The notes under the pieces were generated by a model. That model was not told the origin of the DNA, made no database searches, and saw only the letters and a program-made list of their open reading frames with translations. The translations under genes and the position numbers were made by a program. Source: an uncultured Planctomycetota bacterium (lineage in GTDB: Bacteria > Planctomycetota > Planctomycetia > Gemmatales > HRBIN36). From it: a stretch of DNA of 64,000 nucleotides. The DNA is taken from NCBI GenBank assembly GCA_937944855.1, contig CALFAY010000005.1, positions 1-64,000 on the forward strand. Reading direction: 5' to 3'. This document shows, piece by piece, positions 34,532 through 44,588 of this stretch; position 1 is the stretch's first letter, and each line of letters begins with the position of its first letter.

Positions 34532-34647
34532 TTCTGCCTCGCCGCTCGATTTGCCCCAGGTTTCGCGTACCTTGACTGCCCTCTTTCGGCACCATACCAT
34601 CGCTCGATGGAAAGCACCAGGGGTGAACCTCTTCTGAAGGATTACGC

Positions 34648-36453
34648 ATGAGACGGGAAATCGTCCTCGGCAGCACGGTTGCCTTCATCGCCAGTTTCTG
34701 CACCCTCGTCATCGAACTGGTCGCCGGCCGGATCCTGGCACCCTATGTCGGCGTGTCTCTGTACACCTGGACCAGCATCATCGGCGTGGTTTTGGCCGGC
34801 ATCAGTCTCGGGGCCTACTTCGGTGGACTGCTCGCCGACCGCTACCCCCGCGGCGGCACGCTGGGCTGGTTGCTGTTTCTTTCCGGCCTGACAGCCCTGG
34901 CGGTGCCGATCCTGGCCGACTCCATCGGCGACGCTCCGATCCTCCGCGACCCCAACACCGAAACCCTGGCCTGGCTTGTGGTCCAAAGCGGCATGTCGCT
35001 GTTGATGGCCCGCATCCTCGTGACCACGACCTTGGTGTTCTTCGTACCCGCTTTGCTGCTGGGCATGATTTCGCCGGTGGTAGTCAAGCTGGCCGTCAAG
35101 GACTTGGAGAAAACCGGCAACACCGTCGGTAAGATTTACGCCTTTTCCACGCTCGGTTCGATTCTCGGCACGTTCGCCACGGGCTTCTTTCTCATCGAAG
35201 CGATGGGCACGCGCACGTTGCTTTACAGTGTCGGTGCCTTGCTCATCCTGTGCGCACCGATCTTCGGCATCGCTTTATCGCCGCGCCGCAACGGCCGTCT
35301 CGGCCAGGCGGTCGTGGCCGGCAGCGTCCTCGGTCTCGTCTTCGCCTTGGGCCTGTTATGGAGCCATCGGGAGGCCGTGGCCCGGCCCCTGTGGCTGTAC
35401 TTCGATTCCGACGGCTATCTGCCGAGCTTGGCTGGGGTTCGTCCGGGCACCTACTACAAGGAAAGCGATTATTACACGATTCGCGTAGTTGAAGAGAACT
35501 TTCACGGCGATCCCGGACGGACGCTCATCCTCGACCACCTCATCCACTCGTACACGAATCTCAACGATCCGTTCTACCTCAAGTACGACTACCTCAAGAT
35601 TTACGAAGAATTAGTGTCCTGGCACCGCAGCCGACGCTCCGACGCGAACGACTTCCTGTTCATCGGCGGGGGAGGCTACACCTTGCCGCGCTACTTTGAC
35701 CATGCCTACGAAGATGCCCGCATCGACGTGGTCGAGATCGACCCGATGGTTTCCAAGGTCGCTCATGAAATGCTCGGCATCAAAGATACCCGGATCCGCA
35801 CCTTCAACATGGACGGGCGCTGGTTCGTCATGAACAAGGAAAGGATCACTCATTCCAGCGACCGCTACGATTACATCTTCGGCGACGCCTTCAACGATCT
35901 GTCGATTCCCTATCACCTCACCACCAAGGAGTTCGACATCCTGCTCAAGAATTGCCTCAAGCCGGACGGCTTGCTCATGTGTCTGGTGATCGACAACGTC
36001 TCACGGGGGCATTTCATTCCGACCTACATCCGCACACTTCAAGAGGCCTTCGACCCGGACAACGTGTACCTGATCGTGTTCAGCGATAGCCCGCTGGACG
36101 AGATTCCGTGCCATACCTGCATCGTGGTCGCCAGCCCAAGCCGACTCGACATGGAGGACTTCGACCGCTACATGAACCGGCGTCTGGCTCGCCAGAAGGG
36201 CGTCACTTCCGCGCTAGGGACCGTTGCCGGAGCCTGGCAGGGCTGGCCTGTGCTGACTCTCCAGGGCATGATCCGTATAAACCCCTCCCAGCGGACCTCC
36301 CGCGTCATCTCGCAAAAGGACCTCCGGCAGTGGTTGCAGACCCGCAAAGAGAAGACGGGACGGGAACCGATGGTCCTGACCGACGACTACTGCCCCGTGG
36401 ACAACCTGACCGCGCCGATGTTCGAGGAGCGGTTCGGTTTCCGCAAACAGTGA
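34648..36453 (+). CDS. Polytopic membrane protein with spermidine-synthase-like domain
   Basis: 601 residues. The first 230 or so form about seven membrane helices (FIASFCTLVIELVAGRILAPYVG, a typical start of fused spermidine-synthase-like proteins). The C-terminal part has the Rossmann methyltransferase fold: DFLFIGGGGYTLPRYF, IDVVEIDPMV and IFGDAFNDLSIPYHLTT. Many such fusions lack proven polyamine aminopropyl transfer activity and may use other SAM-derived reactions. It starts a tight run with the FAD oxidoreductase (12-base gap) and the octaheme cytochrome. Confidence 0.88.
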   Translation: MRREIVLGSTVAFIASFCTLVIELVAGRILAPYVGVSLYTWTSIIGVVLAGISLGAYFGGLLADRYPRGGTLGWLLFLSGLTALAVPILADSIGDAPILRDPNTETLAWLVVQSGMSLLMARILVTTTLVFFVPALLLGMISPVVVKLAVKDLEKTGNTVGKIYAFSTLGSILGTFATGFFLIEAMGTRTLLYSVGALLILCAPIFGIALSPRRNGRLGQAVVAGSVLGLVFALGLLWSHREAVARPLWLYFDSDGYLPSLAGVRPGTYYKESDYYTIRVVEENFHGDPGRTLILDHLIHSYTNLNDPFYLKYDYLKIYEELVSWHRSRRSDANDFLFIGGGGYTLPRYFDHAYEDARIDVVEIDPMVSKVAHEMLGIKDTRIRTFNMDGRWFVMNKERITHSSDRYDYIFGDAFNDLSIPYHLTTKEFDILLKNCLKPDGLLMCLVIDNVSRGHFIPTYIRTLQEAFDPDNVYLIVFSDSPLDEIPCHTCIVVASPSRLDMEDFDRYMNRRLARQKGVTSALGTVAGAWQGWPVLTLQGMIRINPSQRTSRVISQKDLRQWLQTRKEKTGREPMVLTDDYCPVDNLTAPMFEERFGFRKQ

Positions 36454-36465
36454 CATAGCCCCGAC

Positions 36466-38052
36466 ATGATCCGCTACGACGCCATTATCATCGGGGCGGG
36501 GCACAACGGCCTCGTGACCGCCGCCTACCTGGCCAAGGCGGGATGGCGTGTGCTGGTGCTGGAGCGTCGCCACGTCGTCGGCGGTGCCTGCGTCACGGAG
36601 GAACTGTGGCCCGGTTACAAGGTTTCGACGGCGGCCTACGTCAACAGCCTGTTTCGTCCCGAGATCATCCACGACCTGAACCTCAAGCGGTACGGGCTGG
36701 AGATGCTGCCGCGCCACCCCTCGTCGTTCACTCCCCTGCCGGATGGCCGCTATCTGCTCCTGGGTCCCGACGCATCGCTCAATCATCGGGAGATCTCCAA
36801 GTTCTCGCCTCGGGATGCCGACGCCTTTCCGCGCTACGAAGCGATGCTGGAACGGGCTGCCGCTTTCCTCGAACCGCTACTGCTGCGGACGCCGCCTAAC
36901 CCGTGGTCGAAGCGGTTTGGCGATCTCTGGAACCTGGCCCAAGTGGGCCTCCGATTCCGAGCCTTGGGCAAAGACGGCCGGGAGATCGTGGACATCCTGA
37001 CGAACTCCGCCCGGGCCATCCTCGACCGTTGGTTCGAGTCCGAGGTTTTGAAAGCGACCCTGGCCACGGATGCGATCATCGGGGCGATGGCCTCCCCCTC
37101 CACGCCGGGCACGGGTTACGTCCTGTTCCATCATGTCATGGGTGAGTGCAACGGAGCGCGGGGGGTGTGGTGCTATGTCCGCGGCGGCATGGGCGGCATC
37201 ACCAAAGCCCTCGAAGCCGCCGCCAGGAAGCACAAAGCGGAGGTCCGTTGCGAGGCGGAGGTGAGACAAATCCTGGTGCGTGGGGGCCGAGCCGAAGGCG
37301 TCGTGCTTGCCGACGGGACCGAACTTGCGTCTCGCGTGGTAATCTCCAACGTCGACGCCGCCACGACCTTCTTGAAACTGCTGAATCCGAAACACCTGCC
37401 CGAGGACTTCGTCGCCGAGGTCCGCCGGATCGACTACAGTTCGGCCTCGCTCAAGATCAACGTGGCCCTGGGCGAATTGCCGGACTTCCGATGCCTTCCT
37501 GGTTCCGCTCCCGGCCCGCAGCACCGTGGGACGATCCACATCTGTCCCTCGCTGGAGTACATGGAACGGGCCTTCGATGACGCCAAATATGGGCAGCCTT
37601 CGCAGAATCCCATCTTGGAATGCACCATCTCTTCCGTTGTCGATTCGACCGTTGCCCCGGAAGGCAAGCACGTTATGTCGATCTTCGTGCAATACGCTCC
37701 TTACGCACTTCGTCAAGGCGACTGGGACAAGCGGAAGGAATCGTTCGCCGATCGCTGCTTCAGTGTTCTGGACGAATACGCTCCGAACTTCAGCCGGTCA
37801 GTACTGCACCGGCAGATACTGACGCCGCTGGATCTTGAGAGGACCTTCGGTCTGACCGGCGGAAACATCTTCCAGGGGGCCATGACGCTGAATCAGCTCT
37901 TCTTCCTCCGTCCCGTGGCCGGATGGGCCGACTACCGGACGCCGATCCGCGGTTTGTACCTATGCGGGTCGGCCACGCATCCAGGTGGTGGCGTCATGGG
38001 AGCCTGCGGTTACAATGCAGCACGGGAGATTCTCCGCGACGGCAAAGGCTGA
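36466..38052 (+). CDS. FAD-dependent oxidoreductase, PYROXD2/phytoene-desaturase-like
   Basis: 528 residues. The FAD-binding motif DAIIIGAGHNGLVTAAYLAKAG and the second segment LERRHVVGGACVTEEL start the protein; the C-terminus has GLYLCGSATHPGGGVMGACGYNAAREIL, the FAD-closing motif of the amine oxidase/phytoene desaturase superfamily. It fits the PYROXD2-like branch rather than crt enzymes, and no carotenoid genes are nearby. It probably oxidises a membrane-associated small molecule. A 32-base gap separates it from the multiheme cytochrome, suggesting electrons may pass on. Confidence 0.88.
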   Translation: MIRYDAIIIGAGHNGLVTAAYLAKAGWRVLVLERRHVVGGACVTEELWPGYKVSTAAYVNSLFRPEIIHDLNLKRYGLEMLPRHPSSFTPLPDGRYLLLGPDASLNHREISKFSPRDADAFPRYEAMLERAAAFLEPLLLRTPPNPWSKRFGDLWNLAQVGLRFRALGKDGREIVDILTNSARAILDRWFESEVLKATLATDAIIGAMASPSTPGTGYVLFHHVMGECNGARGVWCYVRGGMGGITKALEAAARKHKAEVRCEAEVRQILVRGGRAEGVVLADGTELASRVVISNVDAATTFLKLLNPKHLPEDFVAEVRRIDYSSASLKINVALGELPDFRCLPGSAPGPQHRGTIHICPSLEYMERAFDDAKYGQPSQNPILECTISSVVDSTVAPEGKHVMSIFVQYAPYALRQGDWDKRKESFADRCFSVLDEYAPNFSRSVLHRQILTPLDLERTFGLTGGNIFQGAMTLNQLFFLRPVAGWADYRTPIRGLYLCGSATHPGGGVMGACGYNAAREILRDGKG

Positions 38053-38084
38053 GGGACGATCCCTGTCCCAAAGGGGAGTGCGTG

Positions 38085-40043
38085 ATGGTCCCCCTGCTCG
38101 CACTTGGGGTGCTGGTGATCGTTCTCGTGCAGTGCGTCCGCGCTCTGGGTTGGCGCAACGGGACGCTCACGGGAGGGATCTTGGCTTCGCTGACGGCTTC
38201 GGCAAGCGTCTGGCTGCTGTTGCCGCGGGAAATCGGAGAACCGGGCTCCTTGGCTCGCGTCCCCTACGTCACTTCGGAAACTTGCTTCAAGTGCCATCCG
38301 CACCACTACGAAACATGGCATCGTAGTTTCCATCGCACCATGACACAGGAGGCGACTCCGGAAACGGTACGCGGGGACTTCAACAACCAGGTGCTGGTGG
38401 TCCGCGGAATCCCAACCACACTGACCCGAGAGGGGAACCGTTTTTACATGGAAACGGCTGACCCGACGTGGGCGCGTCGCATGGCCGACACGGGAAAACC
38501 GCCAGAAGAGTGGGGACCGGCCGAGCTTCGCCGCTTCGAGGTGGTGCGGCTGGTGGGTTCGCATTGGTTTCAGGAGTGCATGTATCGAGACGAGGCGGGC
38601 AGATATTGGCGGCTTCCCGTTTCGTACCACATCGCCAGCCAACGCTGGGTCCACACCAACGGGGCGTTTCTCGCTCCCGATACCAATGACTTCTGGGAGA
38701 AGAGCACCATCTGGAACGAGTCCTGTGTTTACTGTCACAACACCAAGCCGAGCAAACGACCTACCGGCTGGACGATGCTCAAGGGCCAGCGAACGCCGAG
38801 CGGATACGACACCCAAGTCGCGGAATTGGGGATCGCCTGCGAAGCCTGCCACGGGCCAGGAGAGTTGCATGTGCGCGTCAATAGCGAACCCGGACGCCGC
38901 TTCATGCTCCAACGCACGGGTCGGCCCGATCCGACCGTCATCAACCCCTCCCGGCTGTCGCCTCAACGAGCGTCGGAGGTTTGCGGTCACTGCCACGCCT
39001 CGACCGTGCCGCGGGCTTCGGCCTGGGACGAGCAACATACCGACCCGTACACTCCGGGCGATGACCTGGAGCGGTTCCTCTTCGTTTTCTGGTCCGAAGC
39101 CGAACAGCGTCAACTCTATGCTGAGCAGTTCCGTCGCTCTCCGCCACCACCGCCGGAACCGCTCGACGGTCGATTCTGGCCGGACGGCACGCCGCTGACC
39201 ACCGCCGTCGAGTTTCAAGGAATGGCCATGTCCGCGTGCTATCAGAACGGCCAAGGACAGATGAGTTGCCTGACCTGCCACTTGTTGCACGCAGAGGACC
39301 CGAACTTCCAGCTGGGGAAGCAGAAGGCTGGAAACGAGGCGTGTTTGCAGTGCCATGCCGAGTATCGGGAGCACATCGAGGCCCATACGCATCATCGGGC
39401 CGATTCACCCGGAAGCCTGTGCTATAACTGCCACATGCCGTATCAGGCTTACTCGCTGCTGGCCGTCCATCGCACGCATCGCATCCACTCACCGCTTGTC
39501 CGAGACAGTCTCGTCTCGGGCAAGCCGCATGCCTGCAATCTCTGTCACCTGGATAAGACTTTGGCTTGGACCCAACAGCACCTTGTCCGCTGGTACGGCC
39601 ATCAGCCCCTGGAGTTGAACGAAGAGCAGGCGACGGTCGCCGCCTCTGTCTTGCATCTGCTTCAAGCCGACGCCCGGAGCCGAGCAGTTTATGTCGGAGC
39701 CTATGCCTGGGAACCCGCCCGCCAGGCTTCCGGCACCGCGTGGATGCCGCCTGTGCTACTGGACGTGATGGCTCGAGATCGCTTTCCGGCCGTTCGCTAT
39801 CTGGCCGAGAAAGCCCTGGCTACCTTGGACAAGGGCCTGGTGCGTGATTACGACTACATGGCTGGTCCGGAACAACGGGCCGCCCAGGTCGAAGCCATGA
39901 GACTCCGCCTGGCTGCCGCTCCCGGTCTTGACCCGCAAAATCATCCGACGATTCCCCTGGCGTCAGCGTGCCGTCTGGATCCAGTCCGCATCACCGAGTT
40001 ACTCCGTCGGCGAACCGATCCCGATGTCAGCATCCACGAATGA
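38085..40043 (+). CDS. Membrane-anchored octaheme cytochrome c
   Basis: 652 residues. An N-terminal anchor (about 1-50, two hydrophobic stretches) precedes eight CxxCH heme motifs, in order CFKCH, CVYCH, CEACH, CGHCH, CLTCH, CLQCH, CYNCH and CNLCH, at roughly residues 67, 212, 251, 299, 394, 420, 445 and 483. The C-terminal 150 residues are helical without hemes. The pattern recalls cytochrome c554/multiheme reductase-type proteins, but no catalytic lysine-ligated CxxCK is present. ATG 38085 follows AAGGGGAG. It overlaps the next gene by 20 bases. Confidence 0.88.
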   Translation: MVPLLALGVLVIVLVQCVRALGWRNGTLTGGILASLTASASVWLLLPREIGEPGSLARVPYVTSETCFKCHPHHYETWHRSFHRTMTQEATPETVRGDFNNQVLVVRGIPTTLTREGNRFYMETADPTWARRMADTGKPPEEWGPAELRRFEVVRLVGSHWFQECMYRDEAGRYWRLPVSYHIASQRWVHTNGAFLAPDTNDFWEKSTIWNESCVYCHNTKPSKRPTGWTMLKGQRTPSGYDTQVAELGIACEACHGPGELHVRVNSEPGRRFMLQRTGRPDPTVINPSRLSPQRASEVCGHCHASTVPRASAWDEQHTDPYTPGDDLERFLFVFWSEAEQRQLYAEQFRRSPPPPPEPLDGRFWPDGTPLTTAVEFQGMAMSACYQNGQGQMSCLTCHLLHAEDPNFQLGKQKAGNEACLQCHAEYREHIEAHTHHRADSPGSLCYNCHMPYQAYSLLAVHRTHRIHSPLVRDSLVSGKPHACNLCHLDKTLAWTQQHLVRWYGHQPLELNEEQATVAASVLHLLQADARSRAVYVGAYAWEPARQASGTAWMPPVLLDVMARDRFPAVRYLAEKALATLDKGLVRDYDYMAGPEQRAAQVEAMRLRLAAAPGLDPQNHPTIPLASACRLDPVRITELLRRRTDPDVSIHE

Positions 40044-40533
40044 CCTTGCTCATTCCCTTCATCAGACCGTGGCCCGACGGCATTACGTCATGGGCTGGCT
40101 GCTGCTTCTGTTGTTTCTGAGTCTGGGGGCCGTGTTGGAAACTCTGCACGGATTCAAGGTCGGGTTCTATCTCGATCCGGCTCATCGGGTGCGGCGGGAG
40201 ATGTGGACGCTGGCCCATGCTCACGGGACGCTGCTCGCGCTAGTTCAGATCGCGTTCGCCTGTGGGGTTCAGAGATTTGCCTGGCGTTCGCCAGGCCGAC
40301 TGCGCCTGGCGTCGTTTCTGCTCCTCGATGCGGCCGTACTGCTGCCGGGCGGGTTTTTCCTGGGAGGCATCGGTCATGCGGAAGGAGATCCGTCTTACGG
40401 CGTGCTGCTGGTGCCGGTGGGAGCTACCCTGCTTCTTGTGGCCGTGGCTTTGATCGTCTTGGAAGCGTGGCGGTCATCAAGACCCACCCCCGAAGCCGGC
40501 CACCCGTCCGCTTCCAAGGAAAGCAAACGGTAG
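40024..40533 (+). CDS. Small polytopic membrane protein, His-containing helix
   Basis: 169 residues with about four membrane helices. Helix two holds MWTLAHAHGTLLALVQIAFACG, with two closely spaced histidines that could ligate heme or a quinone site. I do not recognise a named family. It begins 20 bases inside the octaheme cytochrome gene, so the two are probably translated together. The context suggests a membrane partner for the cytochrome, which is inference only. The C-terminal tail is short and charged. Confidence 0.7.
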   Translation: MSASTNDLAHSLHQTVARRHYVMGWLLLLLFLSLGAVLETLHGFKVGFYLDPAHRVRREMWTLAHAHGTLLALVQIAFACGVQRFAWRSPGRLRLASFLLLDAAVLLPGGFFLGGIGHAEGDPSYGVLLVPVGATLLLVAVALIVLEAWRSSRPTPEAGHPSASKESKR

Positions 40534-40616
40534 CACCGTTCTTGGCCGTGACTTATCATTCACTGAGCATAACGTCCGAAGTTGCAGACTTTGTAGGCAT
40601 CATGGGGGGCGATACG

Positions 40617-41957
40617 ATGGAGAGTAGCCACCGCTCGGGCATGTGCCGACGTGCGTTTCTCGCCAGCGGCCTTGCCGCGGGCATGACAGCTCTGGGAACA
40701 GGCAGCTTCTTGATCAGCCGTCGCCTGCGTCCGACGCATCGCCCCAGCTTGCAACGGGGTCTCGAACCGGTCCAGTACACGCCCAAGCAATTCACGGGAA
40801 AAACAACCGAAGTTCCTAACCCGCCCTTCGCCCTGCCTGGTCCGTTCCCCGGTCGAGTGGTGGAAGTCCACGATCCCGCTTCGGTCGTCCGCGGTGAGGT
40901 TCAGGCCGAGCCGGTCAAGCGGATGCTGCACCGGGCGATGTGCGAACTGACCGGGGCGCCCGACCCGACACAGGCCTGGCAACGATTCTTCAACAAGGGC
41001 GAGCGGGTCGGTATCAAGGTCAATCCCGTGGGTCTGGCCCGGAAGCCCGGCGTTGTGGCCGTCATCTCCAACTTCGCGGTCATCGCCGCAGTCATCGATG
41101 GCTTGCGCATGGCCGGTATCCGGGACAAGGACATCTTCCTGTTCGAACGCTACGCCGAAGAGTTTCGCGCCGCTGGCTACGACCGCTTCCTGGAGCGGGA
41201 GTTTCCGGATATCGGCTGGTTCGCTGCTGCGGTCAGCGGAGGCAACATCCAGATCGACCTCGATGGACGCGATCCCCGAGAGGGACGCCGGCCACCCGCC
41301 GATCCGCACGTCGTCGGCTACGACCGGGACATCTTCAAGCAGTTCGATTACAAGGTACCGGAACTTCCAGCCACCGAGCCGCTGGCCTACCAGTCCCACG
41401 TCACACGCATTCTCACCGACGAAACAACCGTGGATGCTCAGAAGATCATCACGATTCCGCTGCTGAAGGACCACCGCTCGGCTGGCATCACGATTGCCCT
41501 GAAGAACATGTCGCACGGTCTGGTCAGCAACGTGGCCCGGACGCACATCGGACCCGGGAAAAACGACAACCATTGCGGCACGTTCACTCCGGAAATCGTC
41601 GCGCTGGAACCGATCCGCAAAAAATGCGTGTTGCACATCCTCGACGGTCTCATCGGTGCGTATGAGGGTGGACCCGGCAGTTGGAATCCGTCGTGGAGTA
41701 CCTGGGAACACAAGTCGCTGTTCGTGGCCACCGACCCCGTGGCGATGGATCATGTCGGTTGGGACATCATTGACGGCGTGCGAGCCCGGCATGGCTGGGC
41801 CCCAGTAGCCCGCATGGGCGTAGCTGGCAATAATCGCTCAGGAAACGAGGCGTTTTACCTGCGGCAGCCGGAACACGTTCCGCTCGCAGAGAAACTCGGC
41901 CTGGGCGAGTTCGACCCGGGACGGATCGAGCATCGCAAAACCATGTTGACCGCCTGA
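40617..41957 (+). CDS. Exported DUF362 protein
   Basis: 446 residues. A twin-arginine-like signal, CRRAFLASGLAAGMTALG, directs export. The body matches DUF362 (ERVGIKVNPVG, AVIDGLRMAGIRDKDIFLFER, IITIPLLKDHRSAGITIALKNMSHG, VATDPVAMDHVGWDII). DUF362 proteins are often found with Fe-S or redox enzymes, though no CxxCxxC cluster is seen here. ATG 40617 has a GGGGGG site upstream; frames reaching back to 40203 overlap the previous gene and are rejected. It closes the plus-strand run begun by the spermidine-synthase-like gene. Confidence 0.88.
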   Translation: MESSHRSGMCRRAFLASGLAAGMTALGTGSFLISRRLRPTHRPSLQRGLEPVQYTPKQFTGKTTEVPNPPFALPGPFPGRVVEVHDPASVVRGEVQAEPVKRMLHRAMCELTGAPDPTQAWQRFFNKGERVGIKVNPVGLARKPGVVAVISNFAVIAAVIDGLRMAGIRDKDIFLFERYAEEFRAAGYDRFLEREFPDIGWFAAAVSGGNIQIDLDGRDPREGRRPPADPHVVGYDRDIFKQFDYKVPELPATEPLAYQSHVTRILTDETTVDAQKIITIPLLKDHRSAGITIALKNMSHGLVSNVARTHIGPGKNDNHCGTFTPEIVALEPIRKKCVLHILDGLIGAYEGGPGSWNPSWSTWEHKSLFVATDPVAMDHVGWDIIDGVRARHGWAPVARMGVAGNNRSGNEAFYLRQPEHVPLAEKLGLGEFDPGRIEHRKTMLTA

Positions 41958-41985
41958 GTAGGACGATGTTTCTCGAAATGCACGG

Positions 41986-43362
41986 TTACAGCAGCCCTTC
42001 GAGGACGCGGCCCTCGGTCGCTAAATTGAGCGCTTGTGCCATTTCGCTGGAAATGCCGACCAAGTGCTGCACCGTGGCAATGAGGTCAGCCGGCGTGCAG
42101 GGATGCGTCCGCGGGTGCTCGCCACGCTTGTCACTTTCGCCGTACACGATGCCGCCGCGGACCCCCCCTCCTGCTGCCAGGGCGCTGTAGCAATGCTCCC
42201 AGTGCTCCCGCCCGGCCTTGTCGTTGATCTTGGGACTGCGGCCAAACTCGCCAAAAGCCAGCACGAGGGTGCTGTCCAACAGCCCGCGTTGCCGCAGGTC
42301 TTCAAGCAAAGCGCTGAGCGACTGGTCCAACCACGGGGCGTGCCGATCTTGCATGATCTGGAAATTGCGATAGTGATGGTCCCAACCACCGTCGCCGGAA
42401 TCTTCCTCAGCCTCGACGTGGCTGCTCCAATTGACCTGCACGAACGGCACACCGATCTCGACCAAGCGGCGGGCCAACAAGCACGATTGACCGAAACGGG
42501 TTCTTCCGTAGCGGTCCCGGATCTGCGGCCGTTCGCTGGACAGATCAAATATCCGGCGCGCTTCAGGAGAGGTCAGCAGGTCGAAAGCCTGAGAGCGGTA
42601 CTGATCCAGGGCCTTGACGCGGCGCACCTGCTCAAAGCCGCGTTCCAATTGGTCGAAGGCTTTCAGGAGAGTTCGCCGATCTTCGAGACGGTCGGGAGCC
42701 AGTTCGGCTTGCAGATTCAGGGCGGGAATCCTGGTTCCGCTTTCCAGTTCGTATTCGACGCGGAACGGATCGTGGCGCGGTCCCAGATGCCCACCGCCTT
42801 CGCCGACGATCATTTTCTTGCCCTGGTGCAGCTTGCCGCCGATGACCGTGAAAGGCGGCAATCCGCCGTCGAAGCCGCGAGCCTTGGCGACGATGGCCCC
42901 CAGGGCCGGACGGGCCGTGCCGCTGCGGGCATTGCCGCCCAGATCGACCGCTCCGGACCCGCTACCGGTCAGACCGATGGTACCGGCCACGCCGTGATCG
43001 TTCGATTGCGTGTGCAGAGAGCGGATCAGGGCATACTCGTGAGCCAGGGCGGCGGTCTTGGGGAACAATTCGCAAATGCGGATGTCGGGCACGCTGGTCG
43101 GGATCGGACTGAATGGACCGCGAAACTCGATGGGCGCATCCGGCTTCACGTCCCAGGTATCCAGATGGCTCGGCCCACCCCATAGCCACAACAGGATGAC
43201 GGATCTGGCTCGGACAGGAACCGCCAGGTCGCTGGCGTGAGCCCGCGCCCTGAGTAGATCGGGAAGCGTCAAACCCAATACCGACGACGCTCCGACCTGA
43301 AGAAACTTCCTCCGCGCGATGCCGCCGCAGGTTCGCTGCCGCTGGGTTCCGATGGCGAGCAC
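41986..43362 (-). CDS. DUF1501 protein with Tat signal
   Basis: 458 residues. The twin-arginine signal ARRKFLQVGASSVLGL is followed by RSVILLWLWGGPSHLDTWD, the typical DUF1501 core of the sulfatase/alkaline-phosphatase superfamily. The C-terminus contains LVLAFGEFGRSPKIND and GREHWEHCYSALAAGGGVRGG, also diagnostic. These exported proteins are abundant in Planctomycetota and usually paired with a DUF1549/DUF1553 protein; none is adjacent here. Function unknown. Confidence 0.93.
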   Translation of the reverse strand: MLAIGTQRQRTCGGIARRKFLQVGASSVLGLTLPDLLRARAHASDLAVPVRARSVILLWLWGGPSHLDTWDVKPDAPIEFRGPFSPIPTSVPDIRICELFPKTAALAHEYALIRSLHTQSNDHGVAGTIGLTGSGSGAVDLGGNARSGTARPALGAIVAKARGFDGGLPPFTVIGGKLHQGKKMIVGEGGGHLGPRHDPFRVEYELESGTRIPALNLQAELAPDRLEDRRTLLKAFDQLERGFEQVRRVKALDQYRSQAFDLLTSPEARRIFDLSSERPQIRDRYGRTRFGQSCLLARRLVEIGVPFVQVNWSSHVEAEEDSGDGGWDHHYRNFQIMQDRHAPWLDQSLSALLEDLRQRGLLDSTLVLAFGEFGRSPKINDKAGREHWEHCYSALAAGGGVRGGIVYGESDKRGEHPRTHPCTPADLIATVQHLVGISSEMAQALNLATEGRVLEGLL

Positions 43363-43563
43363 AGTCCAGCCCCTTATGGATCTTGCGACCGAAATCAGAG
43401 TCCAGCCGTCCGCCGTTGCCTCGCTCCACTCACTGGGCGCGTGCCAGCATCAAGTTTACCATCAGGGACCAGGGCGAGTAAACCCGGCACTTAGGCAAAT
43501 ATTTCAGAGCGAAATTCTCTGTGACCTTGCAGGTATAGCAATGGCTAATAAAATCAGTTAGGT
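43363..43563. promoter_or_regulatory. Divergent leader with candidate metal-regulator sites
   Basis: The 201-base gap upstream of the metal transporter has an inverted repeat CAGAG-N7-CTCTG (43505-43521), a second TAGC-N4-GCTA (43536-43547), and two TTAGG elements (43491-43495 and 43558-43562). DtxR/MntR boxes often contain TTAGG...CCTAA, so these are candidates for the regulator fused to the transporter. None is a full consensus, so assignment is tentative. Confidence 0.35.
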
Positions 43564-44529
43564 ATGGCTACATCATGTCGTGTCAGGATGTTGGCTTGGA
43601 TTAGCTGGCTTTCTTTGGTCCTGGTCTTTGTGTCCTGGACAGGCTGCGGCTCGTACACACCGAGCCGGCCATCCGCGCTCAACGGAGCGCCGGTCGTCGC
43701 CACGACCGGGCTGGTGGCTGATCTGGCCAAGCGGATCAGCGGCGGTGTCGTCGAGGTCGAGGCCATCATGGGCCCGGGCGTCGATCCGCACCTCTATCAG
43801 GCCAAAGCCGCCGACCGCCGCAAGCTCGAAGAGGCAAGGCTGGTGCTCTACAACGGCCTGCACCTGGAAGGCACCATGTCCGAACTACTGCAAAATCTGC
43901 CGCAGGCTCGGGCGGTGGCGGACGGTATCGCCAAGGATCAATTGCTTTACGCCAAGGGACAGCCTGATCCGCATGTGTGGTTCGATGTGCGGTTGTGGAT
44001 TCAGGCCCTGGGTGCGGTCGAGAAAGCGATGGCTGAAGCGTTTCCCCAGCACGCGGAAGCATTTCGCAAAAACGCCGCCGAGTACCGGACGGAACTGCAA
44101 GCCCTTGACGAAGAAATTCGTCGGGACATCGCTGCCATTCCGCCACGGAGGCGGGTTCTTGTCACTGCTCACGATGCTTTTGGTTACTTTGGACGAGCCT
44201 ACAGCATCGAAGTCATCGGCTTGCAGGGGATCAGTACGGCAGACGAAACGGGCTTGAAGGAGATGCAGCAAATTGTCGAACGGGTCATCCGTGACCGCAT
44301 CCCGGCGATCTTCGCGGAAACCAGCGTTCCGATGGATGGGGTTCAAGCCGTGGTCGAACGCTGCCGTGCCCGCGGCCATGCGGTGCGCATCGCCCATGCC
44401 AAGCTGTATTCCGACGCTCTGGACCGCCCGGACAAAGTTGAAGGAACGTATCCTGGCATGATGCGGCACAACGTCCGCGTCATCGTTGAGGCCCTGGGCA
44501 GCGACGCAACGTCGTCTCGACGCCCTTGA
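43564..44529 (+). CDS. Metal ABC transporter substrate-binding lipoprotein (ytgA/troA-like)
   Basis: 321 residues. The signal peptide ends in the lipobox SWTGC. The mature protein has the cluster A-I metal-binding fold: VVATTGLVADLAKRI, GVDPHLYQAKAAD (His ligand), LHLEGTM (second His), DPHVWFDVRLW, and VTAHDAFGYFGRAY (His/Asp region). Such proteins capture manganese, zinc or iron outside the membrane. It heads a four-gene operon whose order matches the Chlamydia ytgABCD operon. The specific metal cannot be fixed from this subunit. Confidence 0.92.
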   Translation: MATSCRVRMLAWISWLSLVLVFVSWTGCGSYTPSRPSALNGAPVVATTGLVADLAKRISGGVVEVEAIMGPGVDPHLYQAKAADRRKLEEARLVLYNGLHLEGTMSELLQNLPQARAVADGIAKDQLLYAKGQPDPHVWFDVRLWIQALGAVEKAMAEAFPQHAEAFRKNAAEYRTELQALDEEIRRDIAAIPPRRRVLVTAHDAFGYFGRAYSIEVIGLQGISTADETGLKEMQQIVERVIRDRIPAIFAETSVPMDGVQAVVERCRARGHAVRIAHAKLYSDALDRPDKVEGTYPGMMRHNVRVIVEALGSDATSSRRP

Positions 44530-44588
44530 ACAGTTCGTAGCTTATCCGCAGTTAAACCAGCGCGAGGACACCGGACATCTTCTTTACC

